Made by a program: the position numbers and the translations under genes
The notes under the pieces: model-generated
Database searches by the model: none
What the model was told of the DNA's origin: nothing
The model's input: the letters and a program-made list of their open reading frames with translations, nothing else
Part shown: positions 7,376-15,462 of the stretch, piece by piece
Position numbering within the stretch: the stretch's first letter is position 1
How the letters are laid out: each line of letters starts with the position of its first letter
NCBI GenBank assembly: GCA_022844015.1
Contig: JALHMO010000075.1
Location: 1 to 33,289, forward strand
DNA: 33,289 nt
From: Reyranella sp.
Lineage (GTDB): Bacteria > Pseudomonadota > Alphaproteobacteria > Reyranellales > Reyranellaceae
Reading direction: 5' to 3'

Positions 7376-8491
7376 TCACGCCTTCAGCGCCCAGGCGTTG
7401 TCGGCGTCGACCAGCAGCGTCACCATGTCGCCGACGGCGGCGGCGCGCGTGGCCGGACACTCGACATTGAGCTTGAGGCCTGCCGCATCGACGGTCAGCG
7501 ACCGACGCGAGCCGCGGAACACGCCGCCGGTCACACGGCCTGTCCAGGCCAGGCGATCGCCGGCCGGCTGGGCACCGGCAGGCGGCGCATCGGCCTGCCC
7601 GAGCGCGACGTCCTCCGGGCGCACGACCACCAGCACGGACGTCCCGGCCGGAAACGGCTGGCCGGCACGGCACGCGCCGCGTCCACCCGCCCCTTCCACG
7701 GTCAGCGTATGCACCCCGCTCGCGTCGGTGCGGCAGCCTGTCACCGTGGCGTCGATCAGGTTGGGCGCACCGAAGAAGGCGGCGACGTCGCGACTGGCCG
7801 GCCGGCGATAGACGGCTTCCGGCGCGTCGGCCTGCAGGATGCGGCCGCGCTGCATCACCACCACCCGGTCGGACAGCGCCATCGCTTCTTCCTGGTCGTG
7901 GGTGACGTAGAGCGTGGTGATGTCGAGGCGCTTCTGCAGGGCGCGGAACTCGTCGCCCATCTGGGTGCGCAGCCGGGCATCGAGGTTGCTGAGCGGCTCG
8001 TCGAGCAGCAGCACTTCGGGCTCGAAGACCAGGGCGCGGGCGATCGCCACGCGCTGCTGCTGGCCGCCCGACAGGGCGGGCGCCGGCCGGTCGGCGAACC
8101 GGTCCATCTCGACCAGGCGCAGCGCGGCCGTCACCCGGTCGCGGATCTCCGCCTTGCCGACGCGCCGCACGGCGAGCGGGTAGGCGACGTTGTCGAACAC
8201 CGTCATGTGCGGCCAGATGGCGTAGGACTGGAACACCATGCCGAGCTTGCGATGGTCGGGCGGCACGAACAGGTCAGCCAGCGCATCGCTCACCACGCGG
8301 CCGCCGATCGCGATGCGGCCGGTGTCATTGCGCTCGAGGCCTGCGACCATGCGCAAGGTCGTGGTCTTGCCGCAGCCCGATGGCCCGAGCAGGGTGACGA
8401 ACTCGCCGTGCTCGACGGCGAGATCGATCGCATCGACGGCCTTCACCTCGCCGAAGTGCCGGCCGACCGTCTCCAGGGTGACGCTGGGCAC
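7376..8491 (-). CDS. ABC transporter ATP-binding protein (Fe3+/polyamine-type)
   Basis: This 371-residue cytoplasmic ATPase subunit energises import through the adjacent permease. Motifs: Walker A GPSGCGKTT (36-44), Q-loop in MVFQSYA (about 86-92), signature LSGGQQQR (140-147), Walker B LLLDEP (161-166), D-loop SNLDARL and switch His in YVTHDQEEA (H198). The C-terminal 140 residues form a TOBE-like regulatory domain with VVVRPEDV. This places it in the FbpC/PotA group. The GTG start at 8491 has GGAG upstream. Its start lies 10 bp from the stop of the binding-protein gene, so they form one operon. Confidence 0.93.
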   Translation of the reverse strand: MPSVTLETVGRHFGEVKAVDAIDLAVEHGEFVTLLGPSGCGKTTTLRMVAGLERNDTGRIAIGGRVVSDALADLFVPPDHRKLGMVFQSYAIWPHMTVFDNVAYPLAVRRVGKAEIRDRVTAALRLVEMDRFADRPAPALSGGQQQRVAIARALVFEPEVLLLDEPLSNLDARLRTQMGDEFRALQKRLDITTLYVTHDQEEAMALSDRVVVMQRGRILQADAPEAVYRRPASRDVAAFFGAPNLIDATVTGCRTDASGVHTLTVEGAGGRGACRAGQPFPAGTSVLVVVRPEDVALGQADAPPAGAQPAGDRLAWTGRVTGGVFRGSRRSLTVDAAGLKLNVECPATRAAAVGDMVTLLVDADNAWALKA

Positions 8492-8501
8492 GGCCGCTCT
8501 C

Positions 8502-9512
8502 CTACTTGAAGATCTCCTTGGCGAGCGCGAGCATGGCGTCCTGGCGCTCCGGCACGGTGGTGCCCAGCGCCTTGCTGGCGAGCAGCGACCGGATCTCCGG
8601 GATCGTCTTCTCGACCACGCCGCCGACCACCGGATTGTAGCCGGCATTGGCGAACACGAGCTGCGAATCGGGCTCGAGATAATGGTTCATGAACAGCCGT
8701 GCGGCGTTGGGATGCGGGGCGTTCTTCAGCACCGTCAGATCGAACCGCACATAGGGTCGGCCTTCCGCCGGCACGATCGGCGTGACCGGCAGGCCCTTGA
8801 GGTTGTTGTAGTTCTGCAGCGAGAACGGCAGGTAGAGCGGGTACTCGCCGCGCGCCACCCGGCGCTCGCTGTTCTGGAGGTCGCGCGAGAAGACCGGCTT
8901 CTGGGTGGCGAGCTTCTCCAGGAACTCCTTGCCGAACGTGTTGTGCATGACGACGAAGAACACCGCGCCGCCGCCCAGGGCGCGATAATCGTCCGACAGG
9001 ATCTTGCCGGTCCAGCGCGGATCCAGGATGTCCTTCCAGCTCTTGGGCTCGTCGCCCGGCTTCACCAGGTTGCGGTTGACCATCAGCCCGTAGCTGATGA
9101 CCTCGCAAGGGATCCGGATCTCGTCCGCCTCGTAAGGCGGCACGATGTTCTTGACGTTCGGGACGACGCCATGCGGCTGGAAGTTGCCGTCGCGCATCAT
9201 CAGCCAGGTCGTGGTGCTGCCGTTGTGGTGGATGTCGCCCAGGAAGCGGCCGGCCGCTTGCTCGACCCGCACGCGCTCGCGCACCTCGCTGGCGCGCGCC
9301 TCGAGCATCTCGACCGTGATGCCGTACTTCTGCTCGAACGACTTGATCACCGCCTTGTGGAACACCGAGCCGATCGAGGCGGTGTAGATGACCAGCTTGC
9401 CTTCCTTCTTTCCCGCCTCGACCACCTTGGCCCAGTCGTCGCCCTGCGCCATGGCCGGCGCCACGATGGCCGGAGCCATCGCGAGCACTCCAAGAACATC
9501 CCTTCGCAGCAT
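8502..9512 (-). CDS. ABC transporter periplasmic substrate-binding protein (Fbp-like)
   Basis: This 336-residue extracytoplasmic solute-binding protein has a signal peptide (MLRRDVLGVLAMAPAIVAP, cleavage near AMA-QG at about 22-23) with a twin-arginine-like RR. The mature region begins KKEGKLVIYTASIGSVF, typical of the iron(III)/Fbp-like family 1 cluster. WKDILDPRWTGKI and the C-terminal ARLFMNHYLEPDSQ are also family features. I see no adjacent Tyr-Tyr pair of the kind that coordinates ferric iron in FbpA, so the ligand may be an organic anion rather than iron (inference). The start at ATG 9512 is supported by GGAGG upstream. It lies between the permease and ATPase genes on the same strand. 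Confidence 0.9.
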   Translation of the reverse strand: MLRRDVLGVLAMAPAIVAPAMAQGDDWAKVVEAGKKEGKLVIYTASIGSVFHKAVIKSFEQKYGITVEMLEARASEVRERVRVEQAAGRFLGDIHHNGSTTTWLMMRDGNFQPHGVVPNVKNIVPPYEADEIRIPCEVISYGLMVNRNLVKPGDEPKSWKDILDPRWTGKILSDDYRALGGGAVFFVVMHNTFGKEFLEKLATQKPVFSRDLQNSERRVARGEYPLYLPFSLQNYNNLKGLPVTPIVPAEGRPYVRFDLTVLKNAPHPNAARLFMNHYLEPDSQLVFANAGYNPVVGGVVEKTIPEIRSLLASKALGTTVPERQDAMLALAKEIFK

Positions 9513-9536
9513 GATCCTTCCTCCCTGAACGACGCG

Positions 9537-11267
9537 TCACAGCGTGCTGATTCGTTTCTTGATGAAGCGCAGCTGAACCCAGCGGAACACCAGCACCAGG
9601 ATCAGCATGACGAGCCCGATGACGCTCACCTCCTCGGGCTTGCCGCCGACCCACAGCTTCAGCATCACCACCGACAGCACCTCGGTGCCGGGCGCATAGA
9701 GCAGTATCGAGGCGCTGAGCTCGCGCATGATGCCGAAGAAGATCAGGACCCAGCCGACGGCGAAGGCGGGCCAGGCCAGCGCGATCAGGATGCGGCCCAG
9801 GGTCTGCCACCAGCCGGCGCCGTGCACGCGCGAGCACTCCTCGATGTCGGTCGCGATCTGCTGGTAGGCCGCCGAGGTGACGCGCACGGCGACCGGCGTG
9901 CCGAGCGCGATATAGGCGAGCAGCAGCGCCCACAGCGTGCCGTAGATCGGGATCGCGTGCGGCAGGATGGCGAAGCCCCACAGGAAGCCGATGCCCAGCA
10001 CCATGCCGGGCATCATCCAGGGCAGCCAGGCCAGCACGTCGATCAGCCGCCGGCCGCGCCAGCGCGTACGCGTGGTGACGTAGGCCACGATGCCGCCCAA
10101 AGCCATGGTCGCCGTCGCGCCGGCGAAGCCCAGCAGCAGGGTGTTGCGGAAGGCGCGCCAGAAGCCCGAGTTCTCCCAGACGTTGCGATAGTGGTCGAGG
10201 GTCAGCATGTCGGCCTGGTAGAAGCCGAAGAACTTGAAGAACGAGCTGAGCAGGAGCTGGCCGATCGGCAGCGCGACGCTCACCATGAAGAAGGCGATGC
10301 AGAGGGCGAAGGTCACCCAGCGCAGCCGGCCGAGCCGGGTGATGTTGGGCGAGTAGCCCTTGCCGGTGACGGTGGTGAAGCTGCGTCCGCGCAGCAGGCG
10401 GTTCTGCAGCAGGACAAGCAGGAACATCAGCGCGAGGGCGGCGAAGCTCAGCGCCGTCGCCGACTGGTAGTCGGGCTGCGCGCGCTGGGTGATCGAATGG
10501 TAGATCGTCGTGGTGATCACCTCGATGCCGACGGGCGTGCCGAAGAACACCGCCGATTCGAACGATTCGACGCCGCGGATGAAGCTCAGGAGAAAGGCGC
10601 TGGTGGTGACCGGCAGCATCAGCGCCAGGGTGATGCGCCAGAAGGTCTGCCAGCGTGTCGCGCCCGACATCCGGCTCGATTCCTCGAGCGAAGGATCCAT
10701 GGCGCGGAAGGCATCGACGACGAACAGGAAGATGAACGGCGTCGAGTATTGCATCATGTGCCAGATGACACCGCCGTAGGAATAGACGTCGACCAGGGTG
10801 CCGTCGCCGCCGGTGAGCCAGCGCCACGCGAGGTTGATCGTGCCGACCTGGGCATTGCCCAGCATCGCCCAGGCGGTCGCCGTCAGGATCGGCGGGATGA
10901 AGAAGGGCAGCGTGATCAGGACTTCCAGGATGCCGCGGCCGGGCGTGTCGGTGCGCGCCACGATCCAGGCCAGCAGGACGGCGAGCACCAGCGCCAGGCC
11001 CGTCTTGACCAGCGAGATGCCGACGGTGTTGGCGAGCACGATCAGGTTCTCGGTCGTGGCGATGGCGAGATAGCCGTCGAGGTTGAAGACGCCGGGAATG
11101 CCCGGCGGCGTCGAGTGCAGGCTGCCGTAGAGCAGCATGATCATGGGATAGAGCGAGAGGAAGCAGAGTAGCGCGATCAGCGCGCTGATGCCGGCGCCGC
11201 GGCTGTAGCGCCACAGGCCGCTGAGCAGCGGCTTGCGCTCGCCCAAGGGGGCGACAATGGTCACCAT
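9537..11267 (-). CDS. ABC transporter permease, fused two-domain (FbpB-type)
   Basis: This 576-residue inner-membrane permease contains two consecutive binding-protein-dependent transport domains in one chain, as in FbpB/SfuB-type importers. About twelve hydrophobic helices are apparent. Each half carries an EAA-type loop that docks the ATPase: EESSRMSGATRWQTFWRI in the N-terminal half and EECSRVHGAGWWQTLGRI in the C-terminal half. ATG 11267 is chosen because GGAGG lies 7 bases upstream; an upstream TTG is possible but would overlap that Shine-Dalgarno sequence. The stop is 24 bp before the binding-protein gene, consistent with a permease-SBP-ATPase operon. The substrate is unknown. Confidence 0.92.
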   Translation of the reverse strand: MVTIVAPLGERKPLLSGLWRYSRGAGISALIALLCFLSLYPMIMLLYGSLHSTPPGIPGVFNLDGYLAIATTENLIVLANTVGISLVKTGLALVLAVLLAWIVARTDTPGRGILEVLITLPFFIPPILTATAWAMLGNAQVGTINLAWRWLTGGDGTLVDVYSYGGVIWHMMQYSTPFIFLFVVDAFRAMDPSLEESSRMSGATRWQTFWRITLALMLPVTTSAFLLSFIRGVESFESAVFFGTPVGIEVITTTIYHSITQRAQPDYQSATALSFAALALMFLLVLLQNRLLRGRSFTTVTGKGYSPNITRLGRLRWVTFALCIAFFMVSVALPIGQLLLSSFFKFFGFYQADMLTLDHYRNVWENSGFWRAFRNTLLLGFAGATATMALGGIVAYVTTRTRWRGRRLIDVLAWLPWMMPGMVLGIGFLWGFAILPHAIPIYGTLWALLLAYIALGTPVAVRVTSAAYQQIATDIEECSRVHGAGWWQTLGRILIALAWPAFAVGWVLIFFGIMRELSASILLYAPGTEVLSVVMLKLWVGGKPEEVSVIGLVMLILVLVFRWVQLRFIKKRISTL

Positions 11268-11302
11268 CGGCGTGCCTCCTCCCAACCGAAGGCGCTCACT
11301 CT

Positions 11303-11444
11303 TTCTCCTCCCCAGCTTCGCTGGGGAGGTGTCGCCGTCTTACGGCGACGGAGGGGTCATGAGTCATGGCCTCGCTGCCTCTTGTGACTCATGACCCCTC
11401 CGCCCCGTATGACAGGGCACCTCCCCAGCGAAGCCGGGGAGGAG
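11303..11444. repeat. Large inverted repeat between Rieske and permease genes
   Basis: Outer arms about 11305-11331 and 11418-11444 (CTCCCCAGC...GCTGGGGAGGTG type) and inner arms around GGAGGGGTCATGAGTCA / TGACTCATGACCCCTCC can form a long stem. It separates the oxygenase gene from the ABC operon on the same strand and may reduce read-through. Confidence 0.85.
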
Positions 11445-11473
11445 AATGAGGCTGATGCAGCCTTTTCCTCGCG

Positions 11474-12808
11474 CTACTCGGCCGCCAGAGGCAGCGGCTT
11501 GCGGTTCAAGAGGCCGAGCGGGCTCTGGGCCGTCTGCATCTTCTCGGCATAGGCATCGAGCCAATCCTGCTCGGCCGGCGCCACGAAGGCGCCGCCGCGC
11601 GCGCCGAGATAGATGTCTGGATGGTCGACGGTGACCGGCACCTTCTTCTCGTTCATCAATTCCTGCGCGGCCTGCAGCAGGCGCCGGCGCGTGATGGCGA
11701 TCATGCGGTCCGACGGGGCGAGATGCTCCATCGAGCGGTCGACGATCTCGCCCATGCACTCGATCATCGCCTGATCCTGCCGGCCGATGCCCTGGATGCC
11801 GGTGTAGTTGACATTCCTCTGCATGTCGCGGTCGATCAGGTAGTCGTTCTCGCGCCGCGCCACCAGGCGCCACCGGCCGAACCAGTCGTTGGTATTCGGC
11901 AGGTACTCGACGTCGGGCTTGAGGCCGGGGATCCAGTCGCCGTTCGCGAGCGTCTCGAGCGGCCGCGTCTTCTGCTTCCAGGCCAAGTTGTAGGTCATGG
12001 TGTGCGTGTCATCCATCGGCACGTTGAGCGTGCACGCGACCTGGTCCTCGAAGGAGCCGTTGGGCGTGAGCGTGATGAACGGGAACAGGAAGTGGGCGAA
12101 GCGGTAGTAGAGCTTGCCGTCATCGGCCGGCCGGTAGGCGGCATACATGGTGCCCCAGTCGGTCTCGGTCGACTTGTAGTCGGGCGCGCGATCGCCGACG
12201 CCCCAGCGATGGATGGTGTCGGGGGCGACATCCTCCATCTTCAGCCCGCCGACGTGCAGGAACCCGAAATGCGAGGTGTCGATGTCGCCTTCCAGCGACT
12301 GGAACCAGTTGCACTCGCGCATGTGCGCGCGGGTGAAGCGCTCCGCCTCGGGTAGCATCAGCACCTCGATGCTGGGCAGCGGCGGCGCTTCCTGGCGCGT
12401 GCCCATGTAGGTCCACACGAAGCCGGCGCGCTCGACCGTCCTGTAGGCCTTGTTCTTGATGCGATGCTTGAAATCCTGGGCCGGCGGAACGTTCGGCATG
12501 TCGAGGCAGTTGCCTTCGACGTCGAACTTCCAGCCGTGATAGACGCAGCGCAGGCCGCCTTCCTCGTTGCGGCCGAAGAACAGCGAGGCGCAGCGATGCG
12601 GGCAGCGATGCTCCATGATGCCGACGCGGCCTTGGGTATCGCGGAAGGCGACCAGCTGCTCGCCCAGCAGCATGAGCCGCATCGGCTCGCCGTCGGCCTT
12701 CAGCTCGGACGAAAGACAGGCGGGGATCCAGTACTCCCGCATCAGGTTGCCCATGGGCGTGCCCGGCCCAACGCGCGTCAGCATCTCGTTGTTGGCTGCA
12801 GTCAGCAT
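11474..12808 (-). CDS. Rieske [2Fe-2S] aromatic ring-hydroxylating oxygenase alpha subunit
   Basis: This 444-residue non-heme iron oxygenase component is of the phthalate 4,5-dioxygenase / vanillate demethylase-like group. The N-terminal Rieske domain binds [2Fe-2S] through C-P-H in EHRCPHRCASLFFG and C-V-Y-H in LRCVYHGWKF. The mononuclear iron site is in EGDIDTSHFGFLH (two His, with the bridging Asp). The C-terminal catalytic domain extends to about residue 425. ATG 12808 follows GGAGGAAACC, a strong ribosome-binding site. No ferredoxin reductase component is encoded nearby, so electrons must come from elsewhere. Position next to an ABC importer and an IclR regulator suggests uptake and oxidation of an aromatic or related acid (inference). 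Confidence 0.9.
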   Translation of the reverse strand: MLTAANNEMLTRVGPGTPMGNLMREYWIPACLSSELKADGEPMRLMLLGEQLVAFRDTQGRVGIMEHRCPHRCASLFFGRNEEGGLRCVYHGWKFDVEGNCLDMPNVPPAQDFKHRIKNKAYRTVERAGFVWTYMGTRQEAPPLPSIEVLMLPEAERFTRAHMRECNWFQSLEGDIDTSHFGFLHVGGLKMEDVAPDTIHRWGVGDRAPDYKSTETDWGTMYAAYRPADDGKLYYRFAHFLFPFITLTPNGSFEDQVACTLNVPMDDTHTMTYNLAWKQKTRPLETLANGDWIPGLKPDVEYLPNTNDWFGRWRLVARRENDYLIDRDMQRNVNYTGIQGIGRQDQAMIECMGEIVDRSMEHLAPSDRMIAITRRRLLQAAQELMNEKKVPVTVDHPDIYLGARGGAFVAPAEQDWLDAYAEKMQTAQSPLGLLNRKPLPLAAE

Positions 12809-12834
12809 GGTTTCCTCCAATTTCGTCCGTTTAC

Positions 12835-12848
12835 CGAACGTTCGTACG
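12835..12848. promoter_or_regulatory. Candidate operator upstream of the Rieske oxygenase gene
   Basis: The palindrome CGAACGTTCG (12835-12844) overlaps a second palindrome CGTACG (12843-12848), 27-40 bp upstream of the oxygenase ATG at 12808. The ACCGAACGTTCGTACG context resembles operators of TetR-family repressors. No TetR gene is in the window, so the binding protein is unknown. Confidence 0.4.
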
Positions 12849-12956
12849 ATTGTAGCAAAGCCAGGCTACATGGGCAATGAAGGGCGCTGTTGCGACCCGC
12901 AGACGTCTCCGAGGTACTCAGCGAGCTGAGTTTGAAGACTGGCAAAACACCACTCG

Positions 12957-13069
12957 CCTCATCCTGAGGAGCCGCGCAAAGCGCGGCGTCTCGAAGGATG
13001 AGCCTCAGGCGCAGTGCCGGTTGCTCATCCTTCGAGACACGCCCTACGGGCGCTCCTCAGGACGAGGTT
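12957..13069. repeat. Paired inverted palindromic repeats (CTCATCCTGAGGAGC family)
   Basis: Two copies face each other: about 12957-13003 (CTCATCCTGAGGAGC ... GTCTCGAAGGATGAG) and about 13024-13068 (CTCATCCTTCGAGAC ... GCTCCTCAGGACGAG). Each is itself a hairpin and together they can form a larger stem. They occupy the 300 bp gap between the NUDIX and Rieske genes, where I see no gene. Confidence 0.85.
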
Positions 13070-13111
13070 ATAGGATTGCGGAGCCGACGTACCGGCCTGA
13101 GCCAGTTGTGC

Positions 13112-13708
13112 TCACACACCCGTAGGCTTCCTCGGCGGCCACATGCGGGCGAGGTCGCCGGTCGGGTTGGAGTAGGTCGAGAAGTCGGCCTGGCCGCGCG
13201 ATTCGTAGAAGTGGGCGAGCGCCCACACCACGGTCGGGAAGGCGAGCTGCTCCCACGGGATGTCGGCCCAGTCGACCAGCGCCACCGCCTCGCTCTCGGG
13301 TCCGGCGGAAACGTCGGCGCTTACCAGGCGCGCGCGGTACATGATCTGCACTTGGCCGATTCGGGCGACGCTGTACATGGCGAGCAGGCGGTCGATCTCG
13401 ATCTCGGCGCAGGCCTCCTCGCGGGCCTCGCGCTGGGCCGCCTGCTCGGTCGTCTCGCCGAGCTCCATGTAGCCGGCGGGCACCGTCCAGAACCCCTTGC
13501 GCGGCTCGATCGCGCGCCTGGCCAGCAGGATCTTGTCCTGCCAGGTGCAGACGGCGCCGGCGACGATCTTGGGGTTCTGGTAGTGGATGAACTCGCAACG
13601 GCCGCAGATCAGGCGCTCGCGGTTGTCGCCTTCGGGGATGCGCTTCTCGAAGTGTTCGGGCGGATCCCAGGGAAGCCGCGGCCGGTCGGTCGCTGTCGGG
13701 GCACTCAT
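13112..13708 (-). CDS. NUDIX hydrolase with N-terminal zinc-finger-like segment
   Basis: This 198-residue pyrophosphohydrolase acts on nucleoside-diphosphate-linked substrates. The NUDIX box GYMELGETTEQAAQREAREE (79-98) matches the GX5EX7REUXEE core; the following Gly is replaced by Cys (EEACAE), a variant I recall from this subfamily. An N-terminal motif RLICGRCEFIHYQNPK (C35, C38) resembles the zinc-ribbon-like head of NudC/COG1051 proteins, but only one Cys pair is present. The start at ATG 13708 places this head normally. It lies downstream of pgk on the same strand, separated by an 86 bp gap containing an inverted repeat. The substrate (ADP-ribose, NADH or other) cannot be determined. 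Confidence 0.88.
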   Translation of the reverse strand: MSAPTATDRPRLPWDPPEHFEKRIPEGDNRERLICGRCEFIHYQNPKIVAGAVCTWQDKILLARRAIEPRKGFWTVPAGYMELGETTEQAAQREAREEACAEIEIDRLLAMYSVARIGQVQIMYRARLVSADVSAGPESEAVALVDWADIPWEQLAFPTVVWALAHFYESRGQADFSTYSNPTGDLARMWPPRKPTGV

Positions 13709-13720
13709 GCCCCGACCCTA

Positions 13721-13775
13721 GAGCGGTTTCCGGCCGGATGGAACCGCGCGCGGCGCCATCCGGTCGGAAACGCTC
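13721..13775. repeat. Inverted repeat downstream of pgk
   Basis: Arms 13721-13741 and 13756-13775 (GAGCGGTTTCC... / ...GGAAACGCTC) pair with one gap and one mismatch. It is located 20 bp past the pgk stop and before the NUDIX start, so in the minus-strand transcript it could act as a terminator or processing hairpin. The GGTTTCC/GGAAAC core relates it to the GCACATTCC-type elements at 15108, 17349 and 29325. Confidence 0.7.
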
Positions 13776-13794
13776 ATACGGAGGTTGGTCGCCG

Positions 13795-15000
13795 CTAGGC
13801 CGCCCTGATGAGCGCCGCGACTCCGGGCAGGGTCTTGCCTTCCATCCATTCCAGGAAGGCGCCGCCCGCGGTCGAGACATAGGAGAGCTTGTCCTCGACG
13901 CCGGCAGCCGCCAGCGCCGCCACGGTATCGCCGCCGCCGGCGACCGACAGCAGCTTGCCCTCGCTCGTGAGGCGCGCCACCTCGCGGGCGAGCGCCATGC
14001 CGCCTTCGTCGAACGGCTCGAGCTCGAAGGCGCCGACCGGGCCGTTCCATACCAGGGTGGCGCACGCGCGCAGCTCGGCGATGTAGCTAGCGACCGACCT
14101 CGGCCCGATATCGAGGATCATCTGGTCGTCCGGGCAGGCGTTGGCATCGACAACCTGGTGAGGCGCGCCGGCCTTGAACTCCCTGGCGACCACCACGTCG
14201 ACCGGCAGCAGGACCTTGCAACTGGCCGCCTCCGCCTTGGCGAGGATCTCGCGCGCCGTCTCCGCCAGCTCCTTCTCGCACAGCGACTTGCCGACGGCGA
14301 TGCCCTGCGCATGCAGGAAGGTGTTGGCCATGCCGCCGCCGATGATCAGCTTGTCGACCCTGCCGACCAGGTTGCCGAGCAGATCGAGCTTGGTCGACAC
14401 CTTGGCACCGCCGACCAGCGCGCAGACCGGCCGCCTGGGGTTGCCGAGCGCCCTGTCCAGCGCCTGCAGCTCGGCTTCCATGAGCCGCCCTGCCGCCGCC
14501 GGCAGAAGGTGGGCGAGGCCTTCGGTGGAGGCATGCGCGCGATGGGCGGTCGAGAACGCGTCGTTGACGTAGATGTCGCCCAGCACCGACAGCTTGTCGA
14601 TGAAGCCGCTCTCGTTCTTCTCCTCTTCCTTGTGAAAGCGCAGGTTCTCCAGCAGCAGGACCTCGCCCGGCTTCAGGAGGCGCACCGCATGCTCGGCGGC
14701 CGGACCGATGCAATCCTCGGCGAACGCGACCGGCTTGCCGAGCGCCCTGGCCAGCGGCTCGACCAGCGGGCCGAGCGACATCTCGGGTACGCGCTTGCCG
14801 TCGGGCCGCCCGAAGTGGCTCAGCACGATCACGCGCGCGCCCTTCGCCGCCAGCTCGGCAATCGTCGGCGCCGCCCGCTCGATGCGCGTGGCGTCGCTCA
14901 CCACGCCCTTCTTCATCGGCACGTTGAGGTCGAGGCGGACCAGCACGCGCTTGCCCGCAACCTCGAGCGAGTCGATCGTCTTGAAAGTCGCCTTTGGCAT
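13795..15000 (-). CDS. pgk: Phosphoglycerate kinase
   Basis: Pgk transfers phosphate between 1,3-bisphosphoglycerate and ADP in glycolysis, and in the reverse direction in gluconeogenesis. The 401-residue product has full family length and order. N domain: [59 protein letters not shown] domain: [36 protein letters not shown] and the nucleotide-binding loop [12 protein letters not shown] near the end. ATG 15000 is preceded by AGGGGAG. An unusual six-unit tandem repeat occupies the leader immediately upstream. No gap or fba gene is adjacent in this window. Confidence 0.97.
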   Translation of the reverse strand: MPKATFKTIDSLEVAGKRVLVRLDLNVPMKKGVVSDATRIERAAPTIAELAAKGARVIVLSHFGRPDGKRVPEMSLGPLVEPLARALGKPVAFAEDCIGPAAEHAVRLLKPGEVLLLENLRFHKEEEKNESGFIDKLSVLGDIYVNDAFSTAHRAHASTEGLAHLLPAAAGRLMEAELQALDRALGNPRRPVCALVGGAKVSTKLDLLGNLVGRVDKLIIGGGMANTFLHAQGIAVGKSLCEKELAETAREILAKAEAASCKVLLPVDVVVAREFKAGAPHQVVDANACPDDQMILDIGPRSVASYIAELRACATLVWNGPVGAFELEPFDEGGMALAREVARLTSEGKLLSVAGGGDTVAALAAAGVEDKLSYVSTAGGAFLEWMEGKTLPGVAALIRAA

Positions 15001-15006
15001 ACGCTC

Positions 15007-15087
15007 CCCTGAACTTTGGCCCTGAATATTGGCCGCTGAACTTTGGTCCCTGAATCTCGGGCCCTGAACTCTGGCTCCCGAGGTTGG
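15007..15087. repeat. Six-unit 13-14 bp tandem repeat in the pgk leader
   Basis: Contiguous degenerate units: 15007-15019, 15020-15032, 15033-15046, 15047-15060, 15061-15074, 15075-15087, with plus-strand consensus CCCTGAA(C/T)(T/A)(T/C)TGG. In the pgk sense each unit reads like CCAAAGTTCAGGG. The unit nearest the gene merges with the AGGGGAG ribosome-binding site. Confidence 0.85.
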
Positions 15088-15107
15088 CCGCCGCGAAGGA
15101 TCGCCGC

Positions 15108-15148
15108 TCTAGAGCACATTCCATCCGGTCGGAACAGCCGGACGGAGA
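15108..15148. repeat. Short palindromic element (AGAGCACATTCC type)
   Basis: CTAGAGCACATTCC is followed by a small hairpin CCATCCGG / CCGGACGG (15121-15128, 15138-15145). It shares its head with the elements at 17349-17384 and 29325-29361. Confidence 0.65.
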
Positions 15149-15208
15149 CCGACCGTCGCAACGACCGTCCGCTGCGCGAACGCTCTCGATTCCGGCGGGA
15201 GCGAGCGC

Positions 15209-15233
15209 GCGATTCCGGCGAGCCGGGAATCGC
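15209..15233 (-). terminator. Hairpin directly after the tusA-like gene
   Basis: In the minus-strand transcript a GCGATTCC-CGGC stem with a TC loop pairs with GCCG-GAATCGC, with one bulged C, starting two bases after the TAG of the TusA-like gene. No U-run follows, so factor-independent termination is uncertain. Confidence 0.5.
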
Positions 15234-15234
15234 T

Positions 15235-15462
15235 CTAGCGTTTCCGAATGACGAACACCAGCACGTCGCCGTCGCGGCGCGTCTCGACCAGCTCATGCCC
15301 CGTCTGCCGGCAGTAGGCGGGAAAATCCTGCTCGGCCGCCGGATCGGTGGCACGCACCGTCAGCACGCCGCCGACCGGCAGCTCGCGCAGCTTGCGGTTG
15401 GCGCGCAGCACCGGCAGCGGGCAGAGCAGCCCGGTGGCGTCGTATTCAGCCGAGTCAGTCAC
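15235..15462 (-). CDS. TusA/SirA-like sulfurtransferase protein
   Basis: This 75-residue protein is of the TusA/SirA/YeeD family, small sulfur carriers used in tRNA thiolation and other sulfur relay pathways. The hallmark CPxP motif is present in ATGLLCPLPVLRANRKL near the N terminus, with the Cys as presumed persulfide carrier. It is followed by the alternating strand-helix pattern VGGVLTVRATDP and the C-terminal strand GDVLVFVIRK. The GTG start at 15462 overlaps the 3' end of the M48 peptidase gene (8 bp), implying translational coupling. Family members with uncharacterised partners are common, so the specific pathway is not assigned. Confidence 0.9.
   Translation of the reverse strand: MTDSAEYDATGLLCPLPVLRANRKLRELPVGGVLTVRATDPAAEQDFPAYCRQTGHELVETRRDGDVLVFVIRKR

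Noticed and set aside
8502-9512. Direct assignment of the binding protein as a ferric iron transporter (FbpA)
   Set aside because: The family resemblance is clear, but no Tyr-Tyr ligand pair is visible and the neighbours suggest an organic substrate.
8238-11171. A 977-codon open frame on the plus strand across the ABC genes
   Set aside because: It is antisense to three genes with complete family motifs and has no domain of its own. Its His/Asp/Arg/Gln-rich composition is typical of GC-rich shadow frames.
15007-15087. Possible CRISPR array at the short repeats
   Set aside because: The units are contiguous and 13-14 bp long with no spacers, and no cas genes are nearby.
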